This document shows, one piece after another, positions 31,001 to 41,467 of a stretch of 64,000 nucleotides of DNA (positions within the stretch are counted from its first letter, which is position 1; the number at the start of each line of letters is the position of its first letter). The stretch is from Dactylorhiza incarnata. Lineage: Eukaryota > Streptophyta > Magnoliopsida > Asparagales > Orchidaceae. Made by a program: the position numbers and the translations under genes. The notes beneath the pieces are model-generated. The model had not been told where the DNA came from, made no database searches, and was given only the letters and a program-made list of their open reading frames with translations. The stretch spans positions 496,001 through 560,000 of the forward strand of contig JAWHQI010000278.1 in the NCBI GenBank assembly GCA_033032865.1. Reading direction: 5' to 3'.

Positions 31001-33045
31001 CTCCTCCTCCATCCTCTGTAAACTCTGAACGGAAATTTCCTTGAGCGGCGGTGATTTAATGCCCTGGAGGCAATGCTCCGTTCCCAGATGCGTAAACTCC
31101 AAGGTCATCTTGTCCCAGTCCGTCGTGACCCTCTTGAGTTGGCGGAGCCACTGCACACCCAAAACCATATCAGACCCCCGAATCGGCAAAAGGTAAACAT
31201 CCGTCTGGCACACATAACCCTGAATCCGCAGCTCCACCCCTTTGAGGACCCCCTCACACTGCAGCTTGCTGCCGTCGGCGACCATGACCTGGAAAGAAGC
31301 CCCTCTGTCAACTGCACACCCCGCCTTCAGTGCTGCTGCGGGGGTGATAAAATTGTGGGTGCTCCCACTATCGATCAAGATGGTCACCCGCTCGTGTCCC
31401 AGCTTCCCTGAAACGCGTAACGTGAGCGGTGCGGGGCATCCCTCCATGGCTTGCAGGCAGATCCCAAACTCTGCCAGGTCTAGTTCCTCCACCTCCTCAC
31501 AACTAATGTGTTCTTCCTCGTCATCCTCCTCTCGTAGCATAAAGACCTGTATTTTCTGGCAGCGATGTCCGGGGGTAAACTTTTCATCGCAATTGAAGAA
31601 CAGTCCCTTTTCTTTTCTGGCCTGTAGCTCTGGCCACGTCAACCGAGTCACAGTCGGTCGTCCTGCTGGTGGCGGTTCCCGCCGCCCGGTACCTGGTGCT
31701 GCAGGCACGGCTGGAGTAGCCCGTGCTGTTCCCCGATTTCGCTGGCGGTTGAAGCGCTCCTCCTGTATCCGGGCCAGACTAATGGCATGGCTCAAACTGG
31801 ACGGCATGTATGCGTGGACTTCGTCCCTCAGATAGTCCTTCAGTCCCGAGATGAAACAACTGAGAAGGGTCTTTTCGCCCCAGTTGACCCGATTTGCTAA
31901 CCGCTCGAACTCAGTGCGGTACTCCATGACAGTCCCCTTCTGCCTGAGCTTCTGCAAGGTCGCCTCCATATCCTCATACTCCAGGGGACCGAAACGGGCC
32001 GTGAACCCTTCCACAAAATATTCCCATGGGGCGTAGCCCTGGTTGCGGACAAACCACTGCGCCCACTGATATGCGTCTTCCTCCAAGTGAAACGAAGCCA
32101 GCTGCACCCACTGGTCCCTAGGGATCTCCTGGTAGGTAAAGAACAGGTCGGCCTTTTGCACCCACTCCAGGGCGTCACCGCCCCTGAATTTTGGAAAATT
32201 CATCCGAGTCCTCTTCGGCTGCATGTACGCCCGCTGATTGGCCCCGCCATTCCTCCCAAAATCCGGTTCGTGTCCTCCATGCCGGAACGGTTCCGCCCTA
32301 AGATTTGGTCGCCCATAGTAATCGTGTTGATGCTCCATTGGAGGGCCCTCCTCTTCATATGCGTGTCTCGGAGGGTTTTCCCGCCATGGTTCTCCTTGCC
32401 CCATCCGCATCGGTGTCCCAAGGGGTGGTGGCATAGGTAAAATGCCGTTTCCAACTCCAATCGGACCTCCCATAGGTGGCGGCGGCCGAAAATTTTGTTC
32501 CGGGGCTCCAAAATGACGTCCGGCAGCCCCTCCGACGATCCCCCCACCGGCGGCCACCTCTCCAGGGCCGGACCACCTCCCGGCGACCTGCTGGTGGAGA
32601 GTGGAGGTCGGTCCGGCCGGCGTCCTGGCTGCAGCAGCGCCCGCCCAGGCGCTGGGCGGAAACTGGGTCGTCGGCCCTAGCGCGCCTGGGACGGGTGCGG
32701 GCGTTCCCTGGCTGCTCGATCGGCCTTGTTCCGGGCCAGGGTAGGCGTAGGGCATCACGCCAGCCCCCCCCCCCCCCCCCCCCCCCCCGTGCTTCCTCCG
32801 TTGGCTGGCGGCGCTGGATTTGAGGTTTCCCCCGCATAATCGTTGTTTTCATGCGATTTTCCTCGGAGGGATTGCGTTAACAACGCCTTGAGTTCATCCA
32901 AGCGTCCTTCCATCCGTTCTTCCAGATTTTTGGTGGTAGTCTTGACTTGTTCCTCGATGCCGGCCACCGAATCCGCCAAGGCGACGTAGTTCTCCTCGAT
33001 GGCGGCGAGGCGAGCGATTTCGGCTTCGGTGCGTGTGGTAACCAT
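27986..33045 (-). pseudogene. Gypsy D Gag-Pol polyprotein, one frameshift at a poly-C run
   Basis: The start is MVTTRTEAEIARLAAIEENY at 33045, 30 bp inside the LTR. The first 90 residues end in a poly-Gly run from 25 consecutive C (32764-32788), after which the frame changes to a 1,590-codon frame from 32758. Order in that frame: gag (YQEIPRDQWVQLASFHLEED) near 210; a knuckle lacking its first Cys (FFNCDEKFTPGHRC) near 390; protease ILIDSGSTHNFI near 455; RT with LDLRSGYHQIWMKEEDIHKT and catalytic FFDDILIYS near 710-790; RNase H VVETDASGVGIGAVLMQEG; integrase zinc site (HAGLLRTLQ...CDICQRQK) and DFIDGLPKSQGKS / HGVPRAIISDRDP / HPQTDGQTEVLNR; and a chromodomain (VLVKWKHLSDRHNSWVDL). Pol has no stop. 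The C-terminus is encoded by the LTR. Confidence 0.93.
28098..28112 (-). promoter_or_regulatory. Polypurine tract of gypsy D
   Basis: On the minus strand GATGGGGGAGGGAA lies directly before the 3' LTR. It is also coding, within the polyprotein (LDGGGN). Confidence 0.85.
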
Positions 33046-33058
33046 GGTCGTAGGAGCG

Positions 33059-33073
33059 ATGCTCTGATACCAA
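33059..33073 (-). promoter_or_regulatory. Primer binding site of gypsy D
   Basis: The minus strand reads TTGGTATCAGAGC just inside the 5' LTR and upstream of the gag start at 33045. It matches the complement of initiator-Met tRNA. Confidence 0.9.
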
Positions 33074-33074
33074 T

Positions 33075-33423
33075 TGATATGAACTTGCTAGGGGGAAGAG
33101 AAGGGAAGAGAGATCTAAGGAAGAGCAAGAGGAAAAGAGAGACGGCTAGGGTTTGAGAGAGGAGAAAGAGAGAAGAGTACCTGAGAATAATGTTGCATAA
33201 CCACAAAAGAGGGTCCCCGGGCTTATTAATACCCGGGGACAAGGGGGCTGGCCGCCCCCCCCCCCCCCCCAGTAGGGGCTGAACCGGTGCGGTTCAGCCC
33301 CTATTCTTTATTTATTGTTGCGAGGGGGCTGAACCCGATGGTTCAGCCCCGTTGTCTTGTATCTCCTTGCGCCGTCTTGAATATTGTTGGCCTGCGAATT
33401 GTAGCGAATGCGGAGGCATAACA
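33075..33423 (-). repeat. 5' LTR of gypsy D
   Basis: Nearly identical to 27756-28097. A run of 16 C (33255-33270) replaces GGCCCCCTCC of the other LTR, a change that must have arisen after insertion. Confidence 0.93.
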
Positions 33424-33561
33424 TGTTATGCCTGACAGGTTTTTTTTATGAGTGATGCCCGCACTACTATCACGTGGATACTCGGGCCAGATTTGGTACA
33501 TGTTGGTGTTGCCTTCGACTACTTTCCCCTTCCGTGCCACTCATCAGTGAAGAGTGATTTT

Positions 33562-33575
33562 GAGTGGGGGAGGAT
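33562..33575 (+). promoter_or_regulatory. Polypurine tract of element C
   Basis: GAGTGGGGGAGGAT lies directly before the TGGTGGCG that opens the 3' LTR. Confidence 0.85.
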
Positions 33576-35071
33576 TGGTGGCGACGACGTCCCGCCATAT
33601 GTTCATGACCGTGTTCGTGACGAGTTCCTTGTCGACGCCGACTCGAGGCACTATTTTGATCGCCGCCGCAAGCTGACATTTAAAGACGCTGATGGACGAT
33701 GCCGCGACAACTTCCGCCATCTTCCGCCATCTTCCGCCATCTTCCGCCATCGTCATATTCTTCCGCCGTCACGCGCACGGCCACGTGCGGTCGCATGGTC
33801 ATTGGCTCGTCATCAATGTGCTGTTTTAATTCCGTTTTTAGTTTAAAGTTTAATTTCAGCTTTTAGTTTAATTGCAGCTTTTAGTTTAAGGTTTAAGTTT
33901 AGATCTTAATGTTAGTTTAAGTATTTTTAATTTTAGTATCAAAACTTTATATAAGATGAGAATGGAAAATGATGGGGACAGATTTGGACAAAAAAAACTG
34001 TAAGATTTTATTCTCCCCCTCCCCTTAGGGTTCGGTGCACCGCGCTCGGCGTGCAGTGCGACGCAGCCGCCCCTTATTCCATCGGCGTGAGACTCGTCGT
34101 CGCTCTTCGTCTTCCCCCTGCTGTGTGACGATGCAGGCCGCCGCCTCCCTACAGTCGCCGCCCTCTCTCGGCCTCCCTCGCCGAATTCCTGCAACCCCCC
34201 CCCCCCCCTTTTCTCCTCCCCCTCCTTCTCCGGTGTGAACCTGCTCTTCCCTCCTTGTCGCCCGTCCGACAAGCTGCTCCCCAAAACTGAGCCCCCTCCG
34301 TTGGTGTCGTGCCTACCCGACCTTTCCGACTCGCACTGCGCCTACTCGGCCAATCCCATTTGGTTGCTGCCGCCAACCATCCTGTTGCTGCTGCCGCCAT
34401 TCCGAGCCTCCATTCGGCTCCTCTACGGCGACTTTCGGGGAAGGACGAGTTCAATCCACCATCTGGCGTGACTCCGACGGCTCCCGTGGAAGTGTGACCC
34501 TTCCACTAATCTTCTAGTGCATTCATCTCGCTGGTTTTGGGTAATCCCTCCCCCTTCTCTCGTGTGAGTTTCGTCTACAATAGTGCAAGATTGTGGTGGA
34601 TTTGTGGACTGAAATATTTATCCTAACTATTGAATCGTTGCGCGTAATAAATCTGAATTTAAGTTATTAATATTGTCCGGATTTCTTTGATAATATTGCG
34701 TCGGGTAGGTCTCTTGACGTTTTGCGAAATCGGGTTGTTCAATCCTTGATTTCGCATTTGTTTCTCGAGATTTGGTATACCTTCGTATCGATTTTACTTT
34801 GGGGTTGGTTTGGACTTGTTTTGAACCGCTATTTTAGTCTGAGTTATCTCCATTTGGACTTGTGAATGTATGCGGCTAATATCTAAGGATAAGCTTAATT
34901 GTCTGGATCGTGTAGGTCCATTTTCGCGTGAGCGGATATTGGCATTTAGCCATTGTCCAATTTCAAAAGGTTTCGCGACCCTTCGCTTGTGTTGGATTAA
35001 TATTTCGCAATTAGACTGGTTGTGTTAGGTTCGCTAATGTAGATCGAGCCGTGACACGTTGGCCTGCATCA
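33576..35071 (+). repeat. 3' LTR of element C
   Basis: 1,496 bp with a TATA candidate TATATAAG at 33948-33955. It differs from the 5' LTR at scattered bases, by two extra CTTCCGCCAT units near 33720, and by a C run of 14 versus 10. Confidence 0.92.
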
Positions 35072-35076
35072 TGGGT

Positions 35077-36208
35077 TAGGGTCACTGGTCTGCAGACCTG
35101 TAGCGCACTGTTACATACAAAACCTAGAACACAAAGATAATGAAATATGTAATCAAAAAAATTAAAGAGGCATTATGCAAGTGATCCCTTACATAAGTAC
35201 GTTGATCATATCAACCACTATATTTAAAGATCAAAGTGGTTTTATGTTGGTGATCCCTTATGTTGATCATTCCGACCACTCTATGCAAAGATAAATAAGA
35301 GGCGTGATAGTGTTTTTCTCTCGTGACAAATGGGCACACTATCATACTCATAAGGCGTAGTAGACAGCATGAGCCTCAAGTGGGGGAGTCAACACCTCAT
35401 GGAAGATAATTAGATATGAGTCAGTGCATGTGACCAAGACACACTATAGCACTTATATTTGTCATTAGGGACCCAAATCTCTAGAATGTACTTAATAATT
35501 TATGCAACTAAGAATAAAGAGAAAGTGATCATAAGACAACTCATGGAAGATTATTAGATGCGAGTTCATGTCCGTGACTGAGACGCATTGGAGCACTTAT
35601 GTTCGCCATTGGGGACTCAAATCTCTAGAATGTGCTCAATAATTTATGAAATTGAGAATAAGAAGAAAGAAAACATAAGTCACCTCAACTTTAGGCACAA
35701 AGTCGAAACCTAGAATACCTTAACTTTAATGATTCCAAATTTAGAGAAAATTTAGTATATGCTCAAAACATAAAAAAGATGATCTATGTTCGGAAAGTAC
35801 TTCTATAGAAAAGCATGCTTAGAATTATAGTAAAACATAAAATATTACTTCAAAGCATGCATGCATATTTTCCTTGTCATTTTAGTGGCATTGAGAGGAA
35901 GAGTTTTTCTTACTCACCAGATGGGTTAATTCGGTCTTCGGGCATTTCTTTTCAGGGCAGGTTAGTTATTCAAACTTTTTGTACCTTTCAAATTCTAGTT
36001 GGCACTGTGAATCAAATTTTGAGGTATTACATCAACCTTTGCCCTAATCTTTTGTTTCCGACGTATGTTTTAGTAATTTCTATTATGGTACCAAATTTTA
36101 TTATTGTTGCTTCGTTTGCATCAAATCATGGTGTCGGCCGAGCTTTTGAAATATTGTTGAACTAGGTATGGGTAATACATAGACGTTGAGTTTGAGGCTC
36201 CATGAGAC
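35077..36208. other. Internal remnant of element E
   Basis: No intact gene. Two diverged direct copies of about 145 bp (35400-35540 and 35545-35670) share ATCTCTAGAATGT and TAATTTATG words. A 116-codon ORF at 35815-36165 has no motif that I recognise. Confidence 0.4.
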
Positions 36209-36739
36209 TTAGGCTTCGTTTGGTTTAACGTTTTTGCCCGGTCCGTTTGGTTTAAACGGAGAAGTCACGACTCAGCGTCGTTTGTTTTTCCGCCTCGATT
36301 CGATCCGCCCCACGTTTCTCCCAGCTCAAAACGATCGCGGGACAAAACCCTGTGTAATAGCTCCGGTTTATCGCGTTTGGAGGAGGAGAAAAAGGCGAAG
36401 CACGCTAGGGCAGCCCCGTCGTCTCTCCCAGTCTCCGCGAGGAGGAATCCATCCCGCCACATCTTCTCCGACTGCGCATCGTCTGTCCCGTTCGAGTCTC
36501 CGGCGGCATCGTCTCTCCCGTTCGCCTCATCGTCTCCGACTCATCCTCTTCGCCCGGGCTTGTTTCCGCCGCATCGTATTTCTCCGACAGCAGGTACTTC
36601 ACTTTCCTCCTGTAGTTATGTGCTCGGATGACAGTAATCGTGGTGTGTTGGTTTTTATTTTCCTGCAATGGACATTGTGGTGTTATGTGATGTGCAATTT
36701 ATGAACTGGGCCTCACGGTGTGTGTATTCTGTGATGTTC

Positions 36740-37680
36740 AATGCACTATTCTGTGTGTATGTGTTGATTTTCTTGTGAATGTTTACAATGTGTTTGTATG
36801 TGTGTAGATGAGTGTGTGTGTGTGAATATGTTTGTGTGTGTGTGTATATATGTTGATTTTTTGTGGATATGTGAGTGTGGATGTGATTGTTTTATGCATG
36901 TGTAGTTGAGTGATGTGTCATGTGTGTGTATGTGTTGATTTTTTTGTGGATGTGTGTGGATGTGATTATTTTGTATATGTGTTTATTTTTTTTGTGCATA
37001 TGTGAGTGTGTTATGTGAGTGTGTTTATTTTTTTTGTATATGTGAGTGTGTTATGTGAGTGTGTGTTATGTGAGTGTGTGTGTGTGTGTGCATTTATGTT
37101 GATTTTTTGTGTTTATGTGAGTGTGTTTGTGTATGTGTTTATTTTTTTGTGTATATGTGAGTGTGTGAATATGTGTGTGTATGTGTTTAGTGTTATTTTT
37201 GTGTTAAGTTTGTGTGTGTGTATGTGTTTAGTGTTAGTAGTTTAGTGCATATGTGTGTATGTGTGTGTGCAATTGAGTGTGTGTGTGTGTGTATGTGATT
37301 ATTTGTGTGTGTGTGTTAAGTTTGTGTGTGTGTGTTAAGTTTGTGTCTGTCAATGGGTGTGTATGTGAATGTGTATGGGTATGTTGTGTGTGTGTGTTAA
37401 GTGTTTTGTGTGTTAAGTGTTTTGTGTGTTAAGTTTGTGTGTGTGTTAAGTTTGTGTGTGTGTGTGTGTTAAGTGTGTTTGTGTGTGATTATTTATGGTT
37501 GTGTGTGTGTGATTGTGTGTGTGAGTATGTTGTGTGAATGTGTATGGGTATGTGTGTGTAGTTTAGTGCAAATGTGTTTATGTAATTGTGTATGTGAATG
37601 TGTGTGAGTATGTTGTGTGTGTGTGTGTTAAGTGTTTTTGTGTGTATGTGAATGTGTAGTTTAGTGCATATGTGTTTAGT
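36740..37680 (+). repeat. (TG)n-rich block of Harbinger 2
   Basis: About 940 bp of TGTGTG with TTAAG and TTTTTTTGTG interruptions, between the left end and the transposase. ORFs through it are artefacts. Confidence 0.85.
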
Positions 37681-37886
37681 AACACTGGTTGGTTAACGTA
37701 AGCACTTGGTTTCAACCTATAGCTTGATTTATTCTTCCCTTATATTATTATTTTCTAGTGGATTATATGATTTTACATGTCGATTTACTTATTTATGCAG
37801 ATTTGGATTTATTCTTGAGAAATTTCAGAAGCAAGATCTTTTTGTAATTGGAAAGATAAAGGGTTGCATTGTAGACTCAGCCCCTG

Positions 37887-39045
37887 TTGCGACACCCTTT
37901 AAGATTTTTCAGCGCGTTTAGAATGTCCAAGGTAATATTTGCAAATTTGCTTACACTCCTCACACAACAATATGGATTGCAAGGATCCAGGAGAACTCTA
38001 CCACGAGAAGTGCTTGCAGTTACATTGCATATTTTAGGCCATAATGTACCAATGCAAATTGCAGGTGAACGATTCCAACACTCCACAGAAACTATAAGTA
38101 GATTTTTTGCAAAAGGTATCACTGCTATAAAGAGATTATCTTCTGATGTCATCACCCCTGTAGATCACCTTTTCAATGATATTCCCCCTCAAATATTGAA
38201 TGACGCTCGATACATGCAATTCTTTAAAGACTGTGTTGGAGTTATTGATGGAACACATGTGGATGCTCGAGTTCCTGCTGATCAACAGGCTTCCTACATT
38301 GGTCGGCATGGCACAACAACACAGAATGTTATTGCGGTTTGTGATTTCAACATGTGTTTCACATTCGCATTAGCAGGTTGGGAGGGCTCTACTCATGATA
38401 GTCGTATATTTCAGCGTGCTCTTATGGACCCCAGTTACAATTTCCCGTATCCGCCACCTGGTTAGCCTTTCACTTCTTGAGACTCCTTTTTTAAAGAAAT
38501 TTGTAAGATTATTAGTTATGATCGCTATTACTCAAACATAGATTGCAATGTATAATTTTGCAGGCAAATATTACGTAGTAGATGCCGGATATCCACTACA
38601 ACGTGGTTTTCTAAAACCGTATTCAGGTACACGGTATCATTTACCAGATTTTAGAAGGGGCAATAGGCCTATACAAGGGCGCCGGGAAATATTCAACCAG
38701 GCTCACTCGTCTGTGCGCAGCGTCATAGAACATTCATTCGGAGTATAGAAGAAGAAGTGGAAAATACTTAGAGATATGCCGCCATACAGTTTGACAAAGC
38801 AACGAGACATTGTGATAGCAACAATGACTTTGCATAATTATATTCGCAGACACTCATCCCGCTCAGACACTCATTTTCGTGCTTGTGATGAAGACGAGCA
38901 TTTCATTTACCCGGCGGGCCTTCAGAGAAGAACAGGACAGAGTAATGAAAGCTCAAGTGGAGACCATGTTAGATGGATTCGAGTAGGGGTGGATGAGATG
39001 GTGGCATTGCGTGACTCCATTGCCGATCAACTACACCGAGCTTAA
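37887..39045 (+). pseudogene. Harbinger 2 DDE transposase, one nonsense codon
   Basis: Exon 1 (37887-38460) holds RMSKVIFANLLTLLTQQYG, EVLAVTLHILGHNVPM, the first Asp in CVGVIDGTHVDA and the second Asp in GWEGSTHDSRIF. The intron is GTTAGC to TTGCAG (38461-38563). Exon 2 starts GKYYVVDAGYPLQRGFLKP and has the catalytic Glu in SVIEHSFG. It then meets TAG at 38746-38748 where Harbinger 1 has Trp (IWKKKW versus V-stop-KKKW). The frame reopens to WIRVGVDEMVALRDSIADQ and ends at 39045. The N-terminus is shorter than in Harbinger 1. It is inactive as read because of the stop. Confidence 0.9.
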
Positions 39046-39403
39046 ACGTGTTGGCAGTATCTGCATAGTCGCTCGTCGGAGATTTTGAGTTTTCAATATT
39101 TTGAATTTTACAAGTATTTTGGAGTTTTTTGAGTTCATGTATGTGTTTGAACTGAGCCTCACGATCACAGCCACCATCGGAAAATATTTTAAAAAATCTT
39201 TAATAAAAAAATTTATCATAAAAAATATTTACGAAACGTCACCGCTGTTGCCAAACGGTTCTCCGTTTTGAACAGCTTTGCAAACACAGAGTAACCAAAC
39301 AGAACTCCATTTCCAGCAACAAGTTTCCAACAGCTCCATTTACAAACCTGCATTTACAACAGCTTCTTTTACAACCGCAACCGCTCAACCAAATGAAGCC
39401 TTA

Positions 39404-40080
39404 GTAACTACTATGAGTTCGGCCAGCCTGTGTGAACGTCGACTTCATCTAGATCGATGTGACTATACATCCACTGACACTGGGGCTCGGTTCAGAAGAC
39501 CCGGTAGTAACCAATCCCCACAAATTCAGCGTTTGCCTCATGCAAAAATGTTGGAACGAGATACTCGCAGCGTGAGGCTTTTATACCTGGACATGGATGA
39601 CTCTGACGTTGAGGGAATTGGGTGAAGTGGGCGCCGACTTCGATCTCCCTTTGAGCTTCAAGACAAACTCATTTCGAAAGGCAAGAGTGATGTTATAGAC
39701 TCTAGACCTAGTTATTGTTATAAGCTTCACGTTTGGTTATCGAGTTGTCTTTATTAATCGACTTTTAATTATTTTTGAGTCATTCGATGTTGTCTTTTAT
39801 TTAATTGTCCTTTATTACATGTAGTTGATAGTTAAGATGAGTCATTGAGAGTGGATTCCTTTAAACCCTATTTAAAGGCATGTAAGGTTGGAATGAAGGC
39901 ATCGAAAATTCAGTCTATTTCTCTTATCATAGTATGAGATTGAAGTAGCTCTCTCTCTCTACTGAGCACGCCCCGCTTAGGCAGTCGCGGTTCTGTCTCC
40001 ATAGTATCCTCCTCCTCTGTTATCTCCACCTTTGACCGCTCCGCAGGCGACGTATCGACTCACTACAGGTTAGCTCATAA
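39404..40080 (+). other. 3' part of element E with probable LTR
   Basis: The frame 39278-39625, partly inside Harbinger 2, ends in DTRSVRLLYLDMDDSDVEG, and the part after 39400 belongs to element E. After its stop the text is non-coding with an alternating pyrimidine stretch (CTCTCTCTCT near 39950). It probably contains the E LTR, but I cannot fix its ends. Confidence 0.35.
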
Positions 40081-40841
40081 CACAGCATCATATGAAGTGT
40101 ATCTCATAATTCCTTCATGATGTTGCACTCCTTGCGCATCGGTCAAACTAAGTAGTAGGCTGAAGATCCGACAATCATCACTATATCAGTCTTCATGCTC
40201 AGAATTATCATGTTTATGAACCGGAAGATGGGTAAGATGGTGCATATAGTAGTTGCAATGTTGGCACTCGGAATAAAGAGACTGTGGTTATCAACATGCG
40301 ATGCACCAGAAGCGGAAGTATTTAGATCTTCTGTCATGGATAATAAGAGATTCAATCATAGATAGTAGGGTAAGATGGGTGATCAATAAAGGATGATCAT
40401 AATAGGAGAAGGAAGGTGACTGAATTTGCAAAAGAATAGGATATTGTAACCTAAATCATGGTAGTAAGATACGGCTTGAAGAGGCCAACAAGATGGAGCT
40501 ACATCCCTAGCGGAGGCACTGTCTGTGGGGTGCTAAAAGGGATCAATTGATCTCTAAAATTGTTCATTGGGATTGATTGAACGCGGGGATCGGATCACTC
40601 GCTAGGATTGTTCAATGGAATCATTCACTGGAATTGTTGGTGGGTTAGTTCGTTGGGATTGTTGGCTTCACTGCAGCGATAGGAGAGAGCTTTACATCGT
40701 GCTCTGATATCATGTGACAAAAATATGGGAGAAAGCCTAATCCTCGGTGAGAGGTTAGGTGTAGGTGCTTATATTTATATAGTGGATATAAGGGTTTAGT
40801 ACAGTAACAAAGGAATATAAAATATTACAATAATTCTAACA
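40080..40841 (-). mobile_element. 5' end of a minus-strand copia element
   Basis: On the minus strand a 129-bp LTR (40841-40713) begins TGTTAGAATTATTG and ends TTTTTGTCACA. It is followed by TGATATCAGAGC (40712-40701), a one-base variant of the initiator-Met primer site. A gag-like start MTEDLNTSASGASHVDNHS lies at 40335. The rest of the element is absent. Confidence 0.6.
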
Positions 40842-41416
40842 CATTTTGAATTCCAATTTTGTACTTCATGCTCACTCGCGAACAACATAATTTGTAATGG
40901 AGCTCTAATTCAAATTCTAGAGCATCTATTCCGTCCAAACAAACGAACCCTTACGTTTTTTTAAAAACCTCCACAAAATAAATAAATAGGTGGTTACCAA
41001 CATTAGACTAAAATGTAGCAAGGCAGAAATTAAATTAGCGATCGCAATAATGAAATTTTAGGGTATTAAAGAAAATTCAATCATTTTATGTGAGTTGATT
41101 ACTAACGTTATTGGTTAATTAACATGATGGTGAACATCAAGAAGAAAAACGTACAGCTTTTAAAAATTAGAGTATTAGATTGAATAACTAGAAAAGAGCA
41201 CTCTTAACAGTTTAGCAACAAAAGCCATAACTGATGGGAGGCATATAAGACATGTAACTAAAAAATACTAGTGTGTTTGTAATATGAATATGCAAATATA
41301 ATTAACTAATTACTCAGTTGAAAATAAATGTAACTGCAAGGTGCAAAAGGAAGCGCGCAATAACTTCAACCAAAAAATCAATGCTTTCACAATTCAAGGA
41401 AAAAAAATCAAATCAC
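40842..41416 (-). other. Intron with a MITE-like end
   Basis: CCGTCCAAACAAACGAACCC near 40930-40952 is the complement of GGGTTCGTTTGTTTGGACGG, a Harbinger/hAT-type terminus without a found partner. The rest, up to the exon donor at 41416, is AT-rich intron. Confidence 0.45.
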
Positions 41417-41467
41417 CTCTGTGTTGCTACACTGCATTATCGAACACCCAACTGAAGCCCAATACTC
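41417..41467 (-). CDS. EDD1: Glycyl-tRNA synthetase alpha region, first visible exon
   Basis: The 51-bp exon encodes EYWASVGCSIMQCSNTE in phase 0 at both ends. It corresponds to the EYWAxxGCxxxQPxxxE block near the start of the alpha region, directly before VGAGT. The acceptor is GTCACAG/GAG and the donor GAG/GTGATT. One oddity is a Cys (TGT) where the family has Pro after MQ. The preceding exon, with the TFQQAIxxLQ block and the targeting peptide, was not found in 41468-58310; a transposon array starts at 42308. Confidence 0.9.

Larger units (their letters stand above)
27756..33423 (-). mobile_element. Ty3/gypsy chromodomain element D (near-complete)
   Basis: LTRs of 342 bp (27756-28097) and 349 bp (33075-33423) flank one long gag-pol frame. 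TGTTA flanks both sides (27751-27755, 33424-33428). By eye the LTRs differ at about four bases plus a poly-C expansion, so the insertion is recent. The chromodomain, short LTRs and single-frame polyprotein suggest a Reina-like chromovirus lineage; the lineage is inferred. It is inserted near the end of the orphan ORF of element C. Confidence 0.95.
24180..35071 (+). mobile_element. LTR retrotransposon C (no pol; carries orphan ORF; split by D)
   Basis: Two LTRs of about 1.48-1.50 kb (24180-25658, 33576-35071) start TGGTGGCGACGACGTCC and end GGCCTGCATCA. TGGGT flanks both sides (24175-24179, 35072-35076). An initiator-Met primer site follows the first LTR and a GTGGGGGAGGAT tract precedes the second. 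The interior encodes a gag-like protein and a 507-codon ORF, but no protease, RT or integrase. Gypsy D is inserted in its 3' part. C is therefore non-autonomous. Confidence 0.92.
36212..39400 (+). mobile_element. PIF/Harbinger transposon 2
   Basis: A 3,189-bp element with inverted ends GGCTTCGTTTGGTTTAACG and GGCTTCATTTGGTTGAGCG (complement of the right end). It is flanked by the canonical TTA on both sides (36209-36211, 39401-39403). It encodes a DDE transposase related to that of Harbinger 1 but has no ORF1, and about 1 kb of (TG)n precedes the transposase. It interrupts element E. Confidence 0.92.
23700..40080 (+). mobile_element. Remnant LTR retrotransposon E, split by C and Harbinger 2
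   Basis: Pieces lie at about 23700-24179, 35072-36208 and 39401-40080. A primer-site-like TTTGGTATCATCATAGGG is at 23710. The 23877-24146 frame has a coiled-coil-like gag start. If C is removed using its TGGGT duplication, the text reads DQSDPWRWVRVTGLQTC across the junction. After Harbinger 2 a C-terminal segment LERDTRSVRLLYLDMDDSD ends at a TGA (39623-39625), which I read as the end of the coding part. No RT was seen. Boundaries are uncertain. Confidence 0.4.
2545..41467 (-). other. EDD1: Organellar glycyl-tRNA synthetase gene, partial, with giant introns
   Basis: This is the gene span joined by four exons (41417-41467, 15520-15587, 2692-2773, 2545-2608). In plants EDD1 is imported into plastids and mitochondria and carries fused GlyQ-like alpha and GlyS-like beta regions that charge organellar tRNA-Gly. 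Only the alpha region is visible here. Exon lengths of 51, 68, 82 and 64 bp give phases that join without gap or stop. The peptide order matches the bacterial alpha subunit from the EYWA block to the KPDPGN block. Both flanks are missing: the transit peptide with the preceding TFQQAIQ-type block lies to the right, and the rest of the alpha region plus the beta region to the left. The introns carry all the complete transposons of this window up to 41416. Confidence 0.85.
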
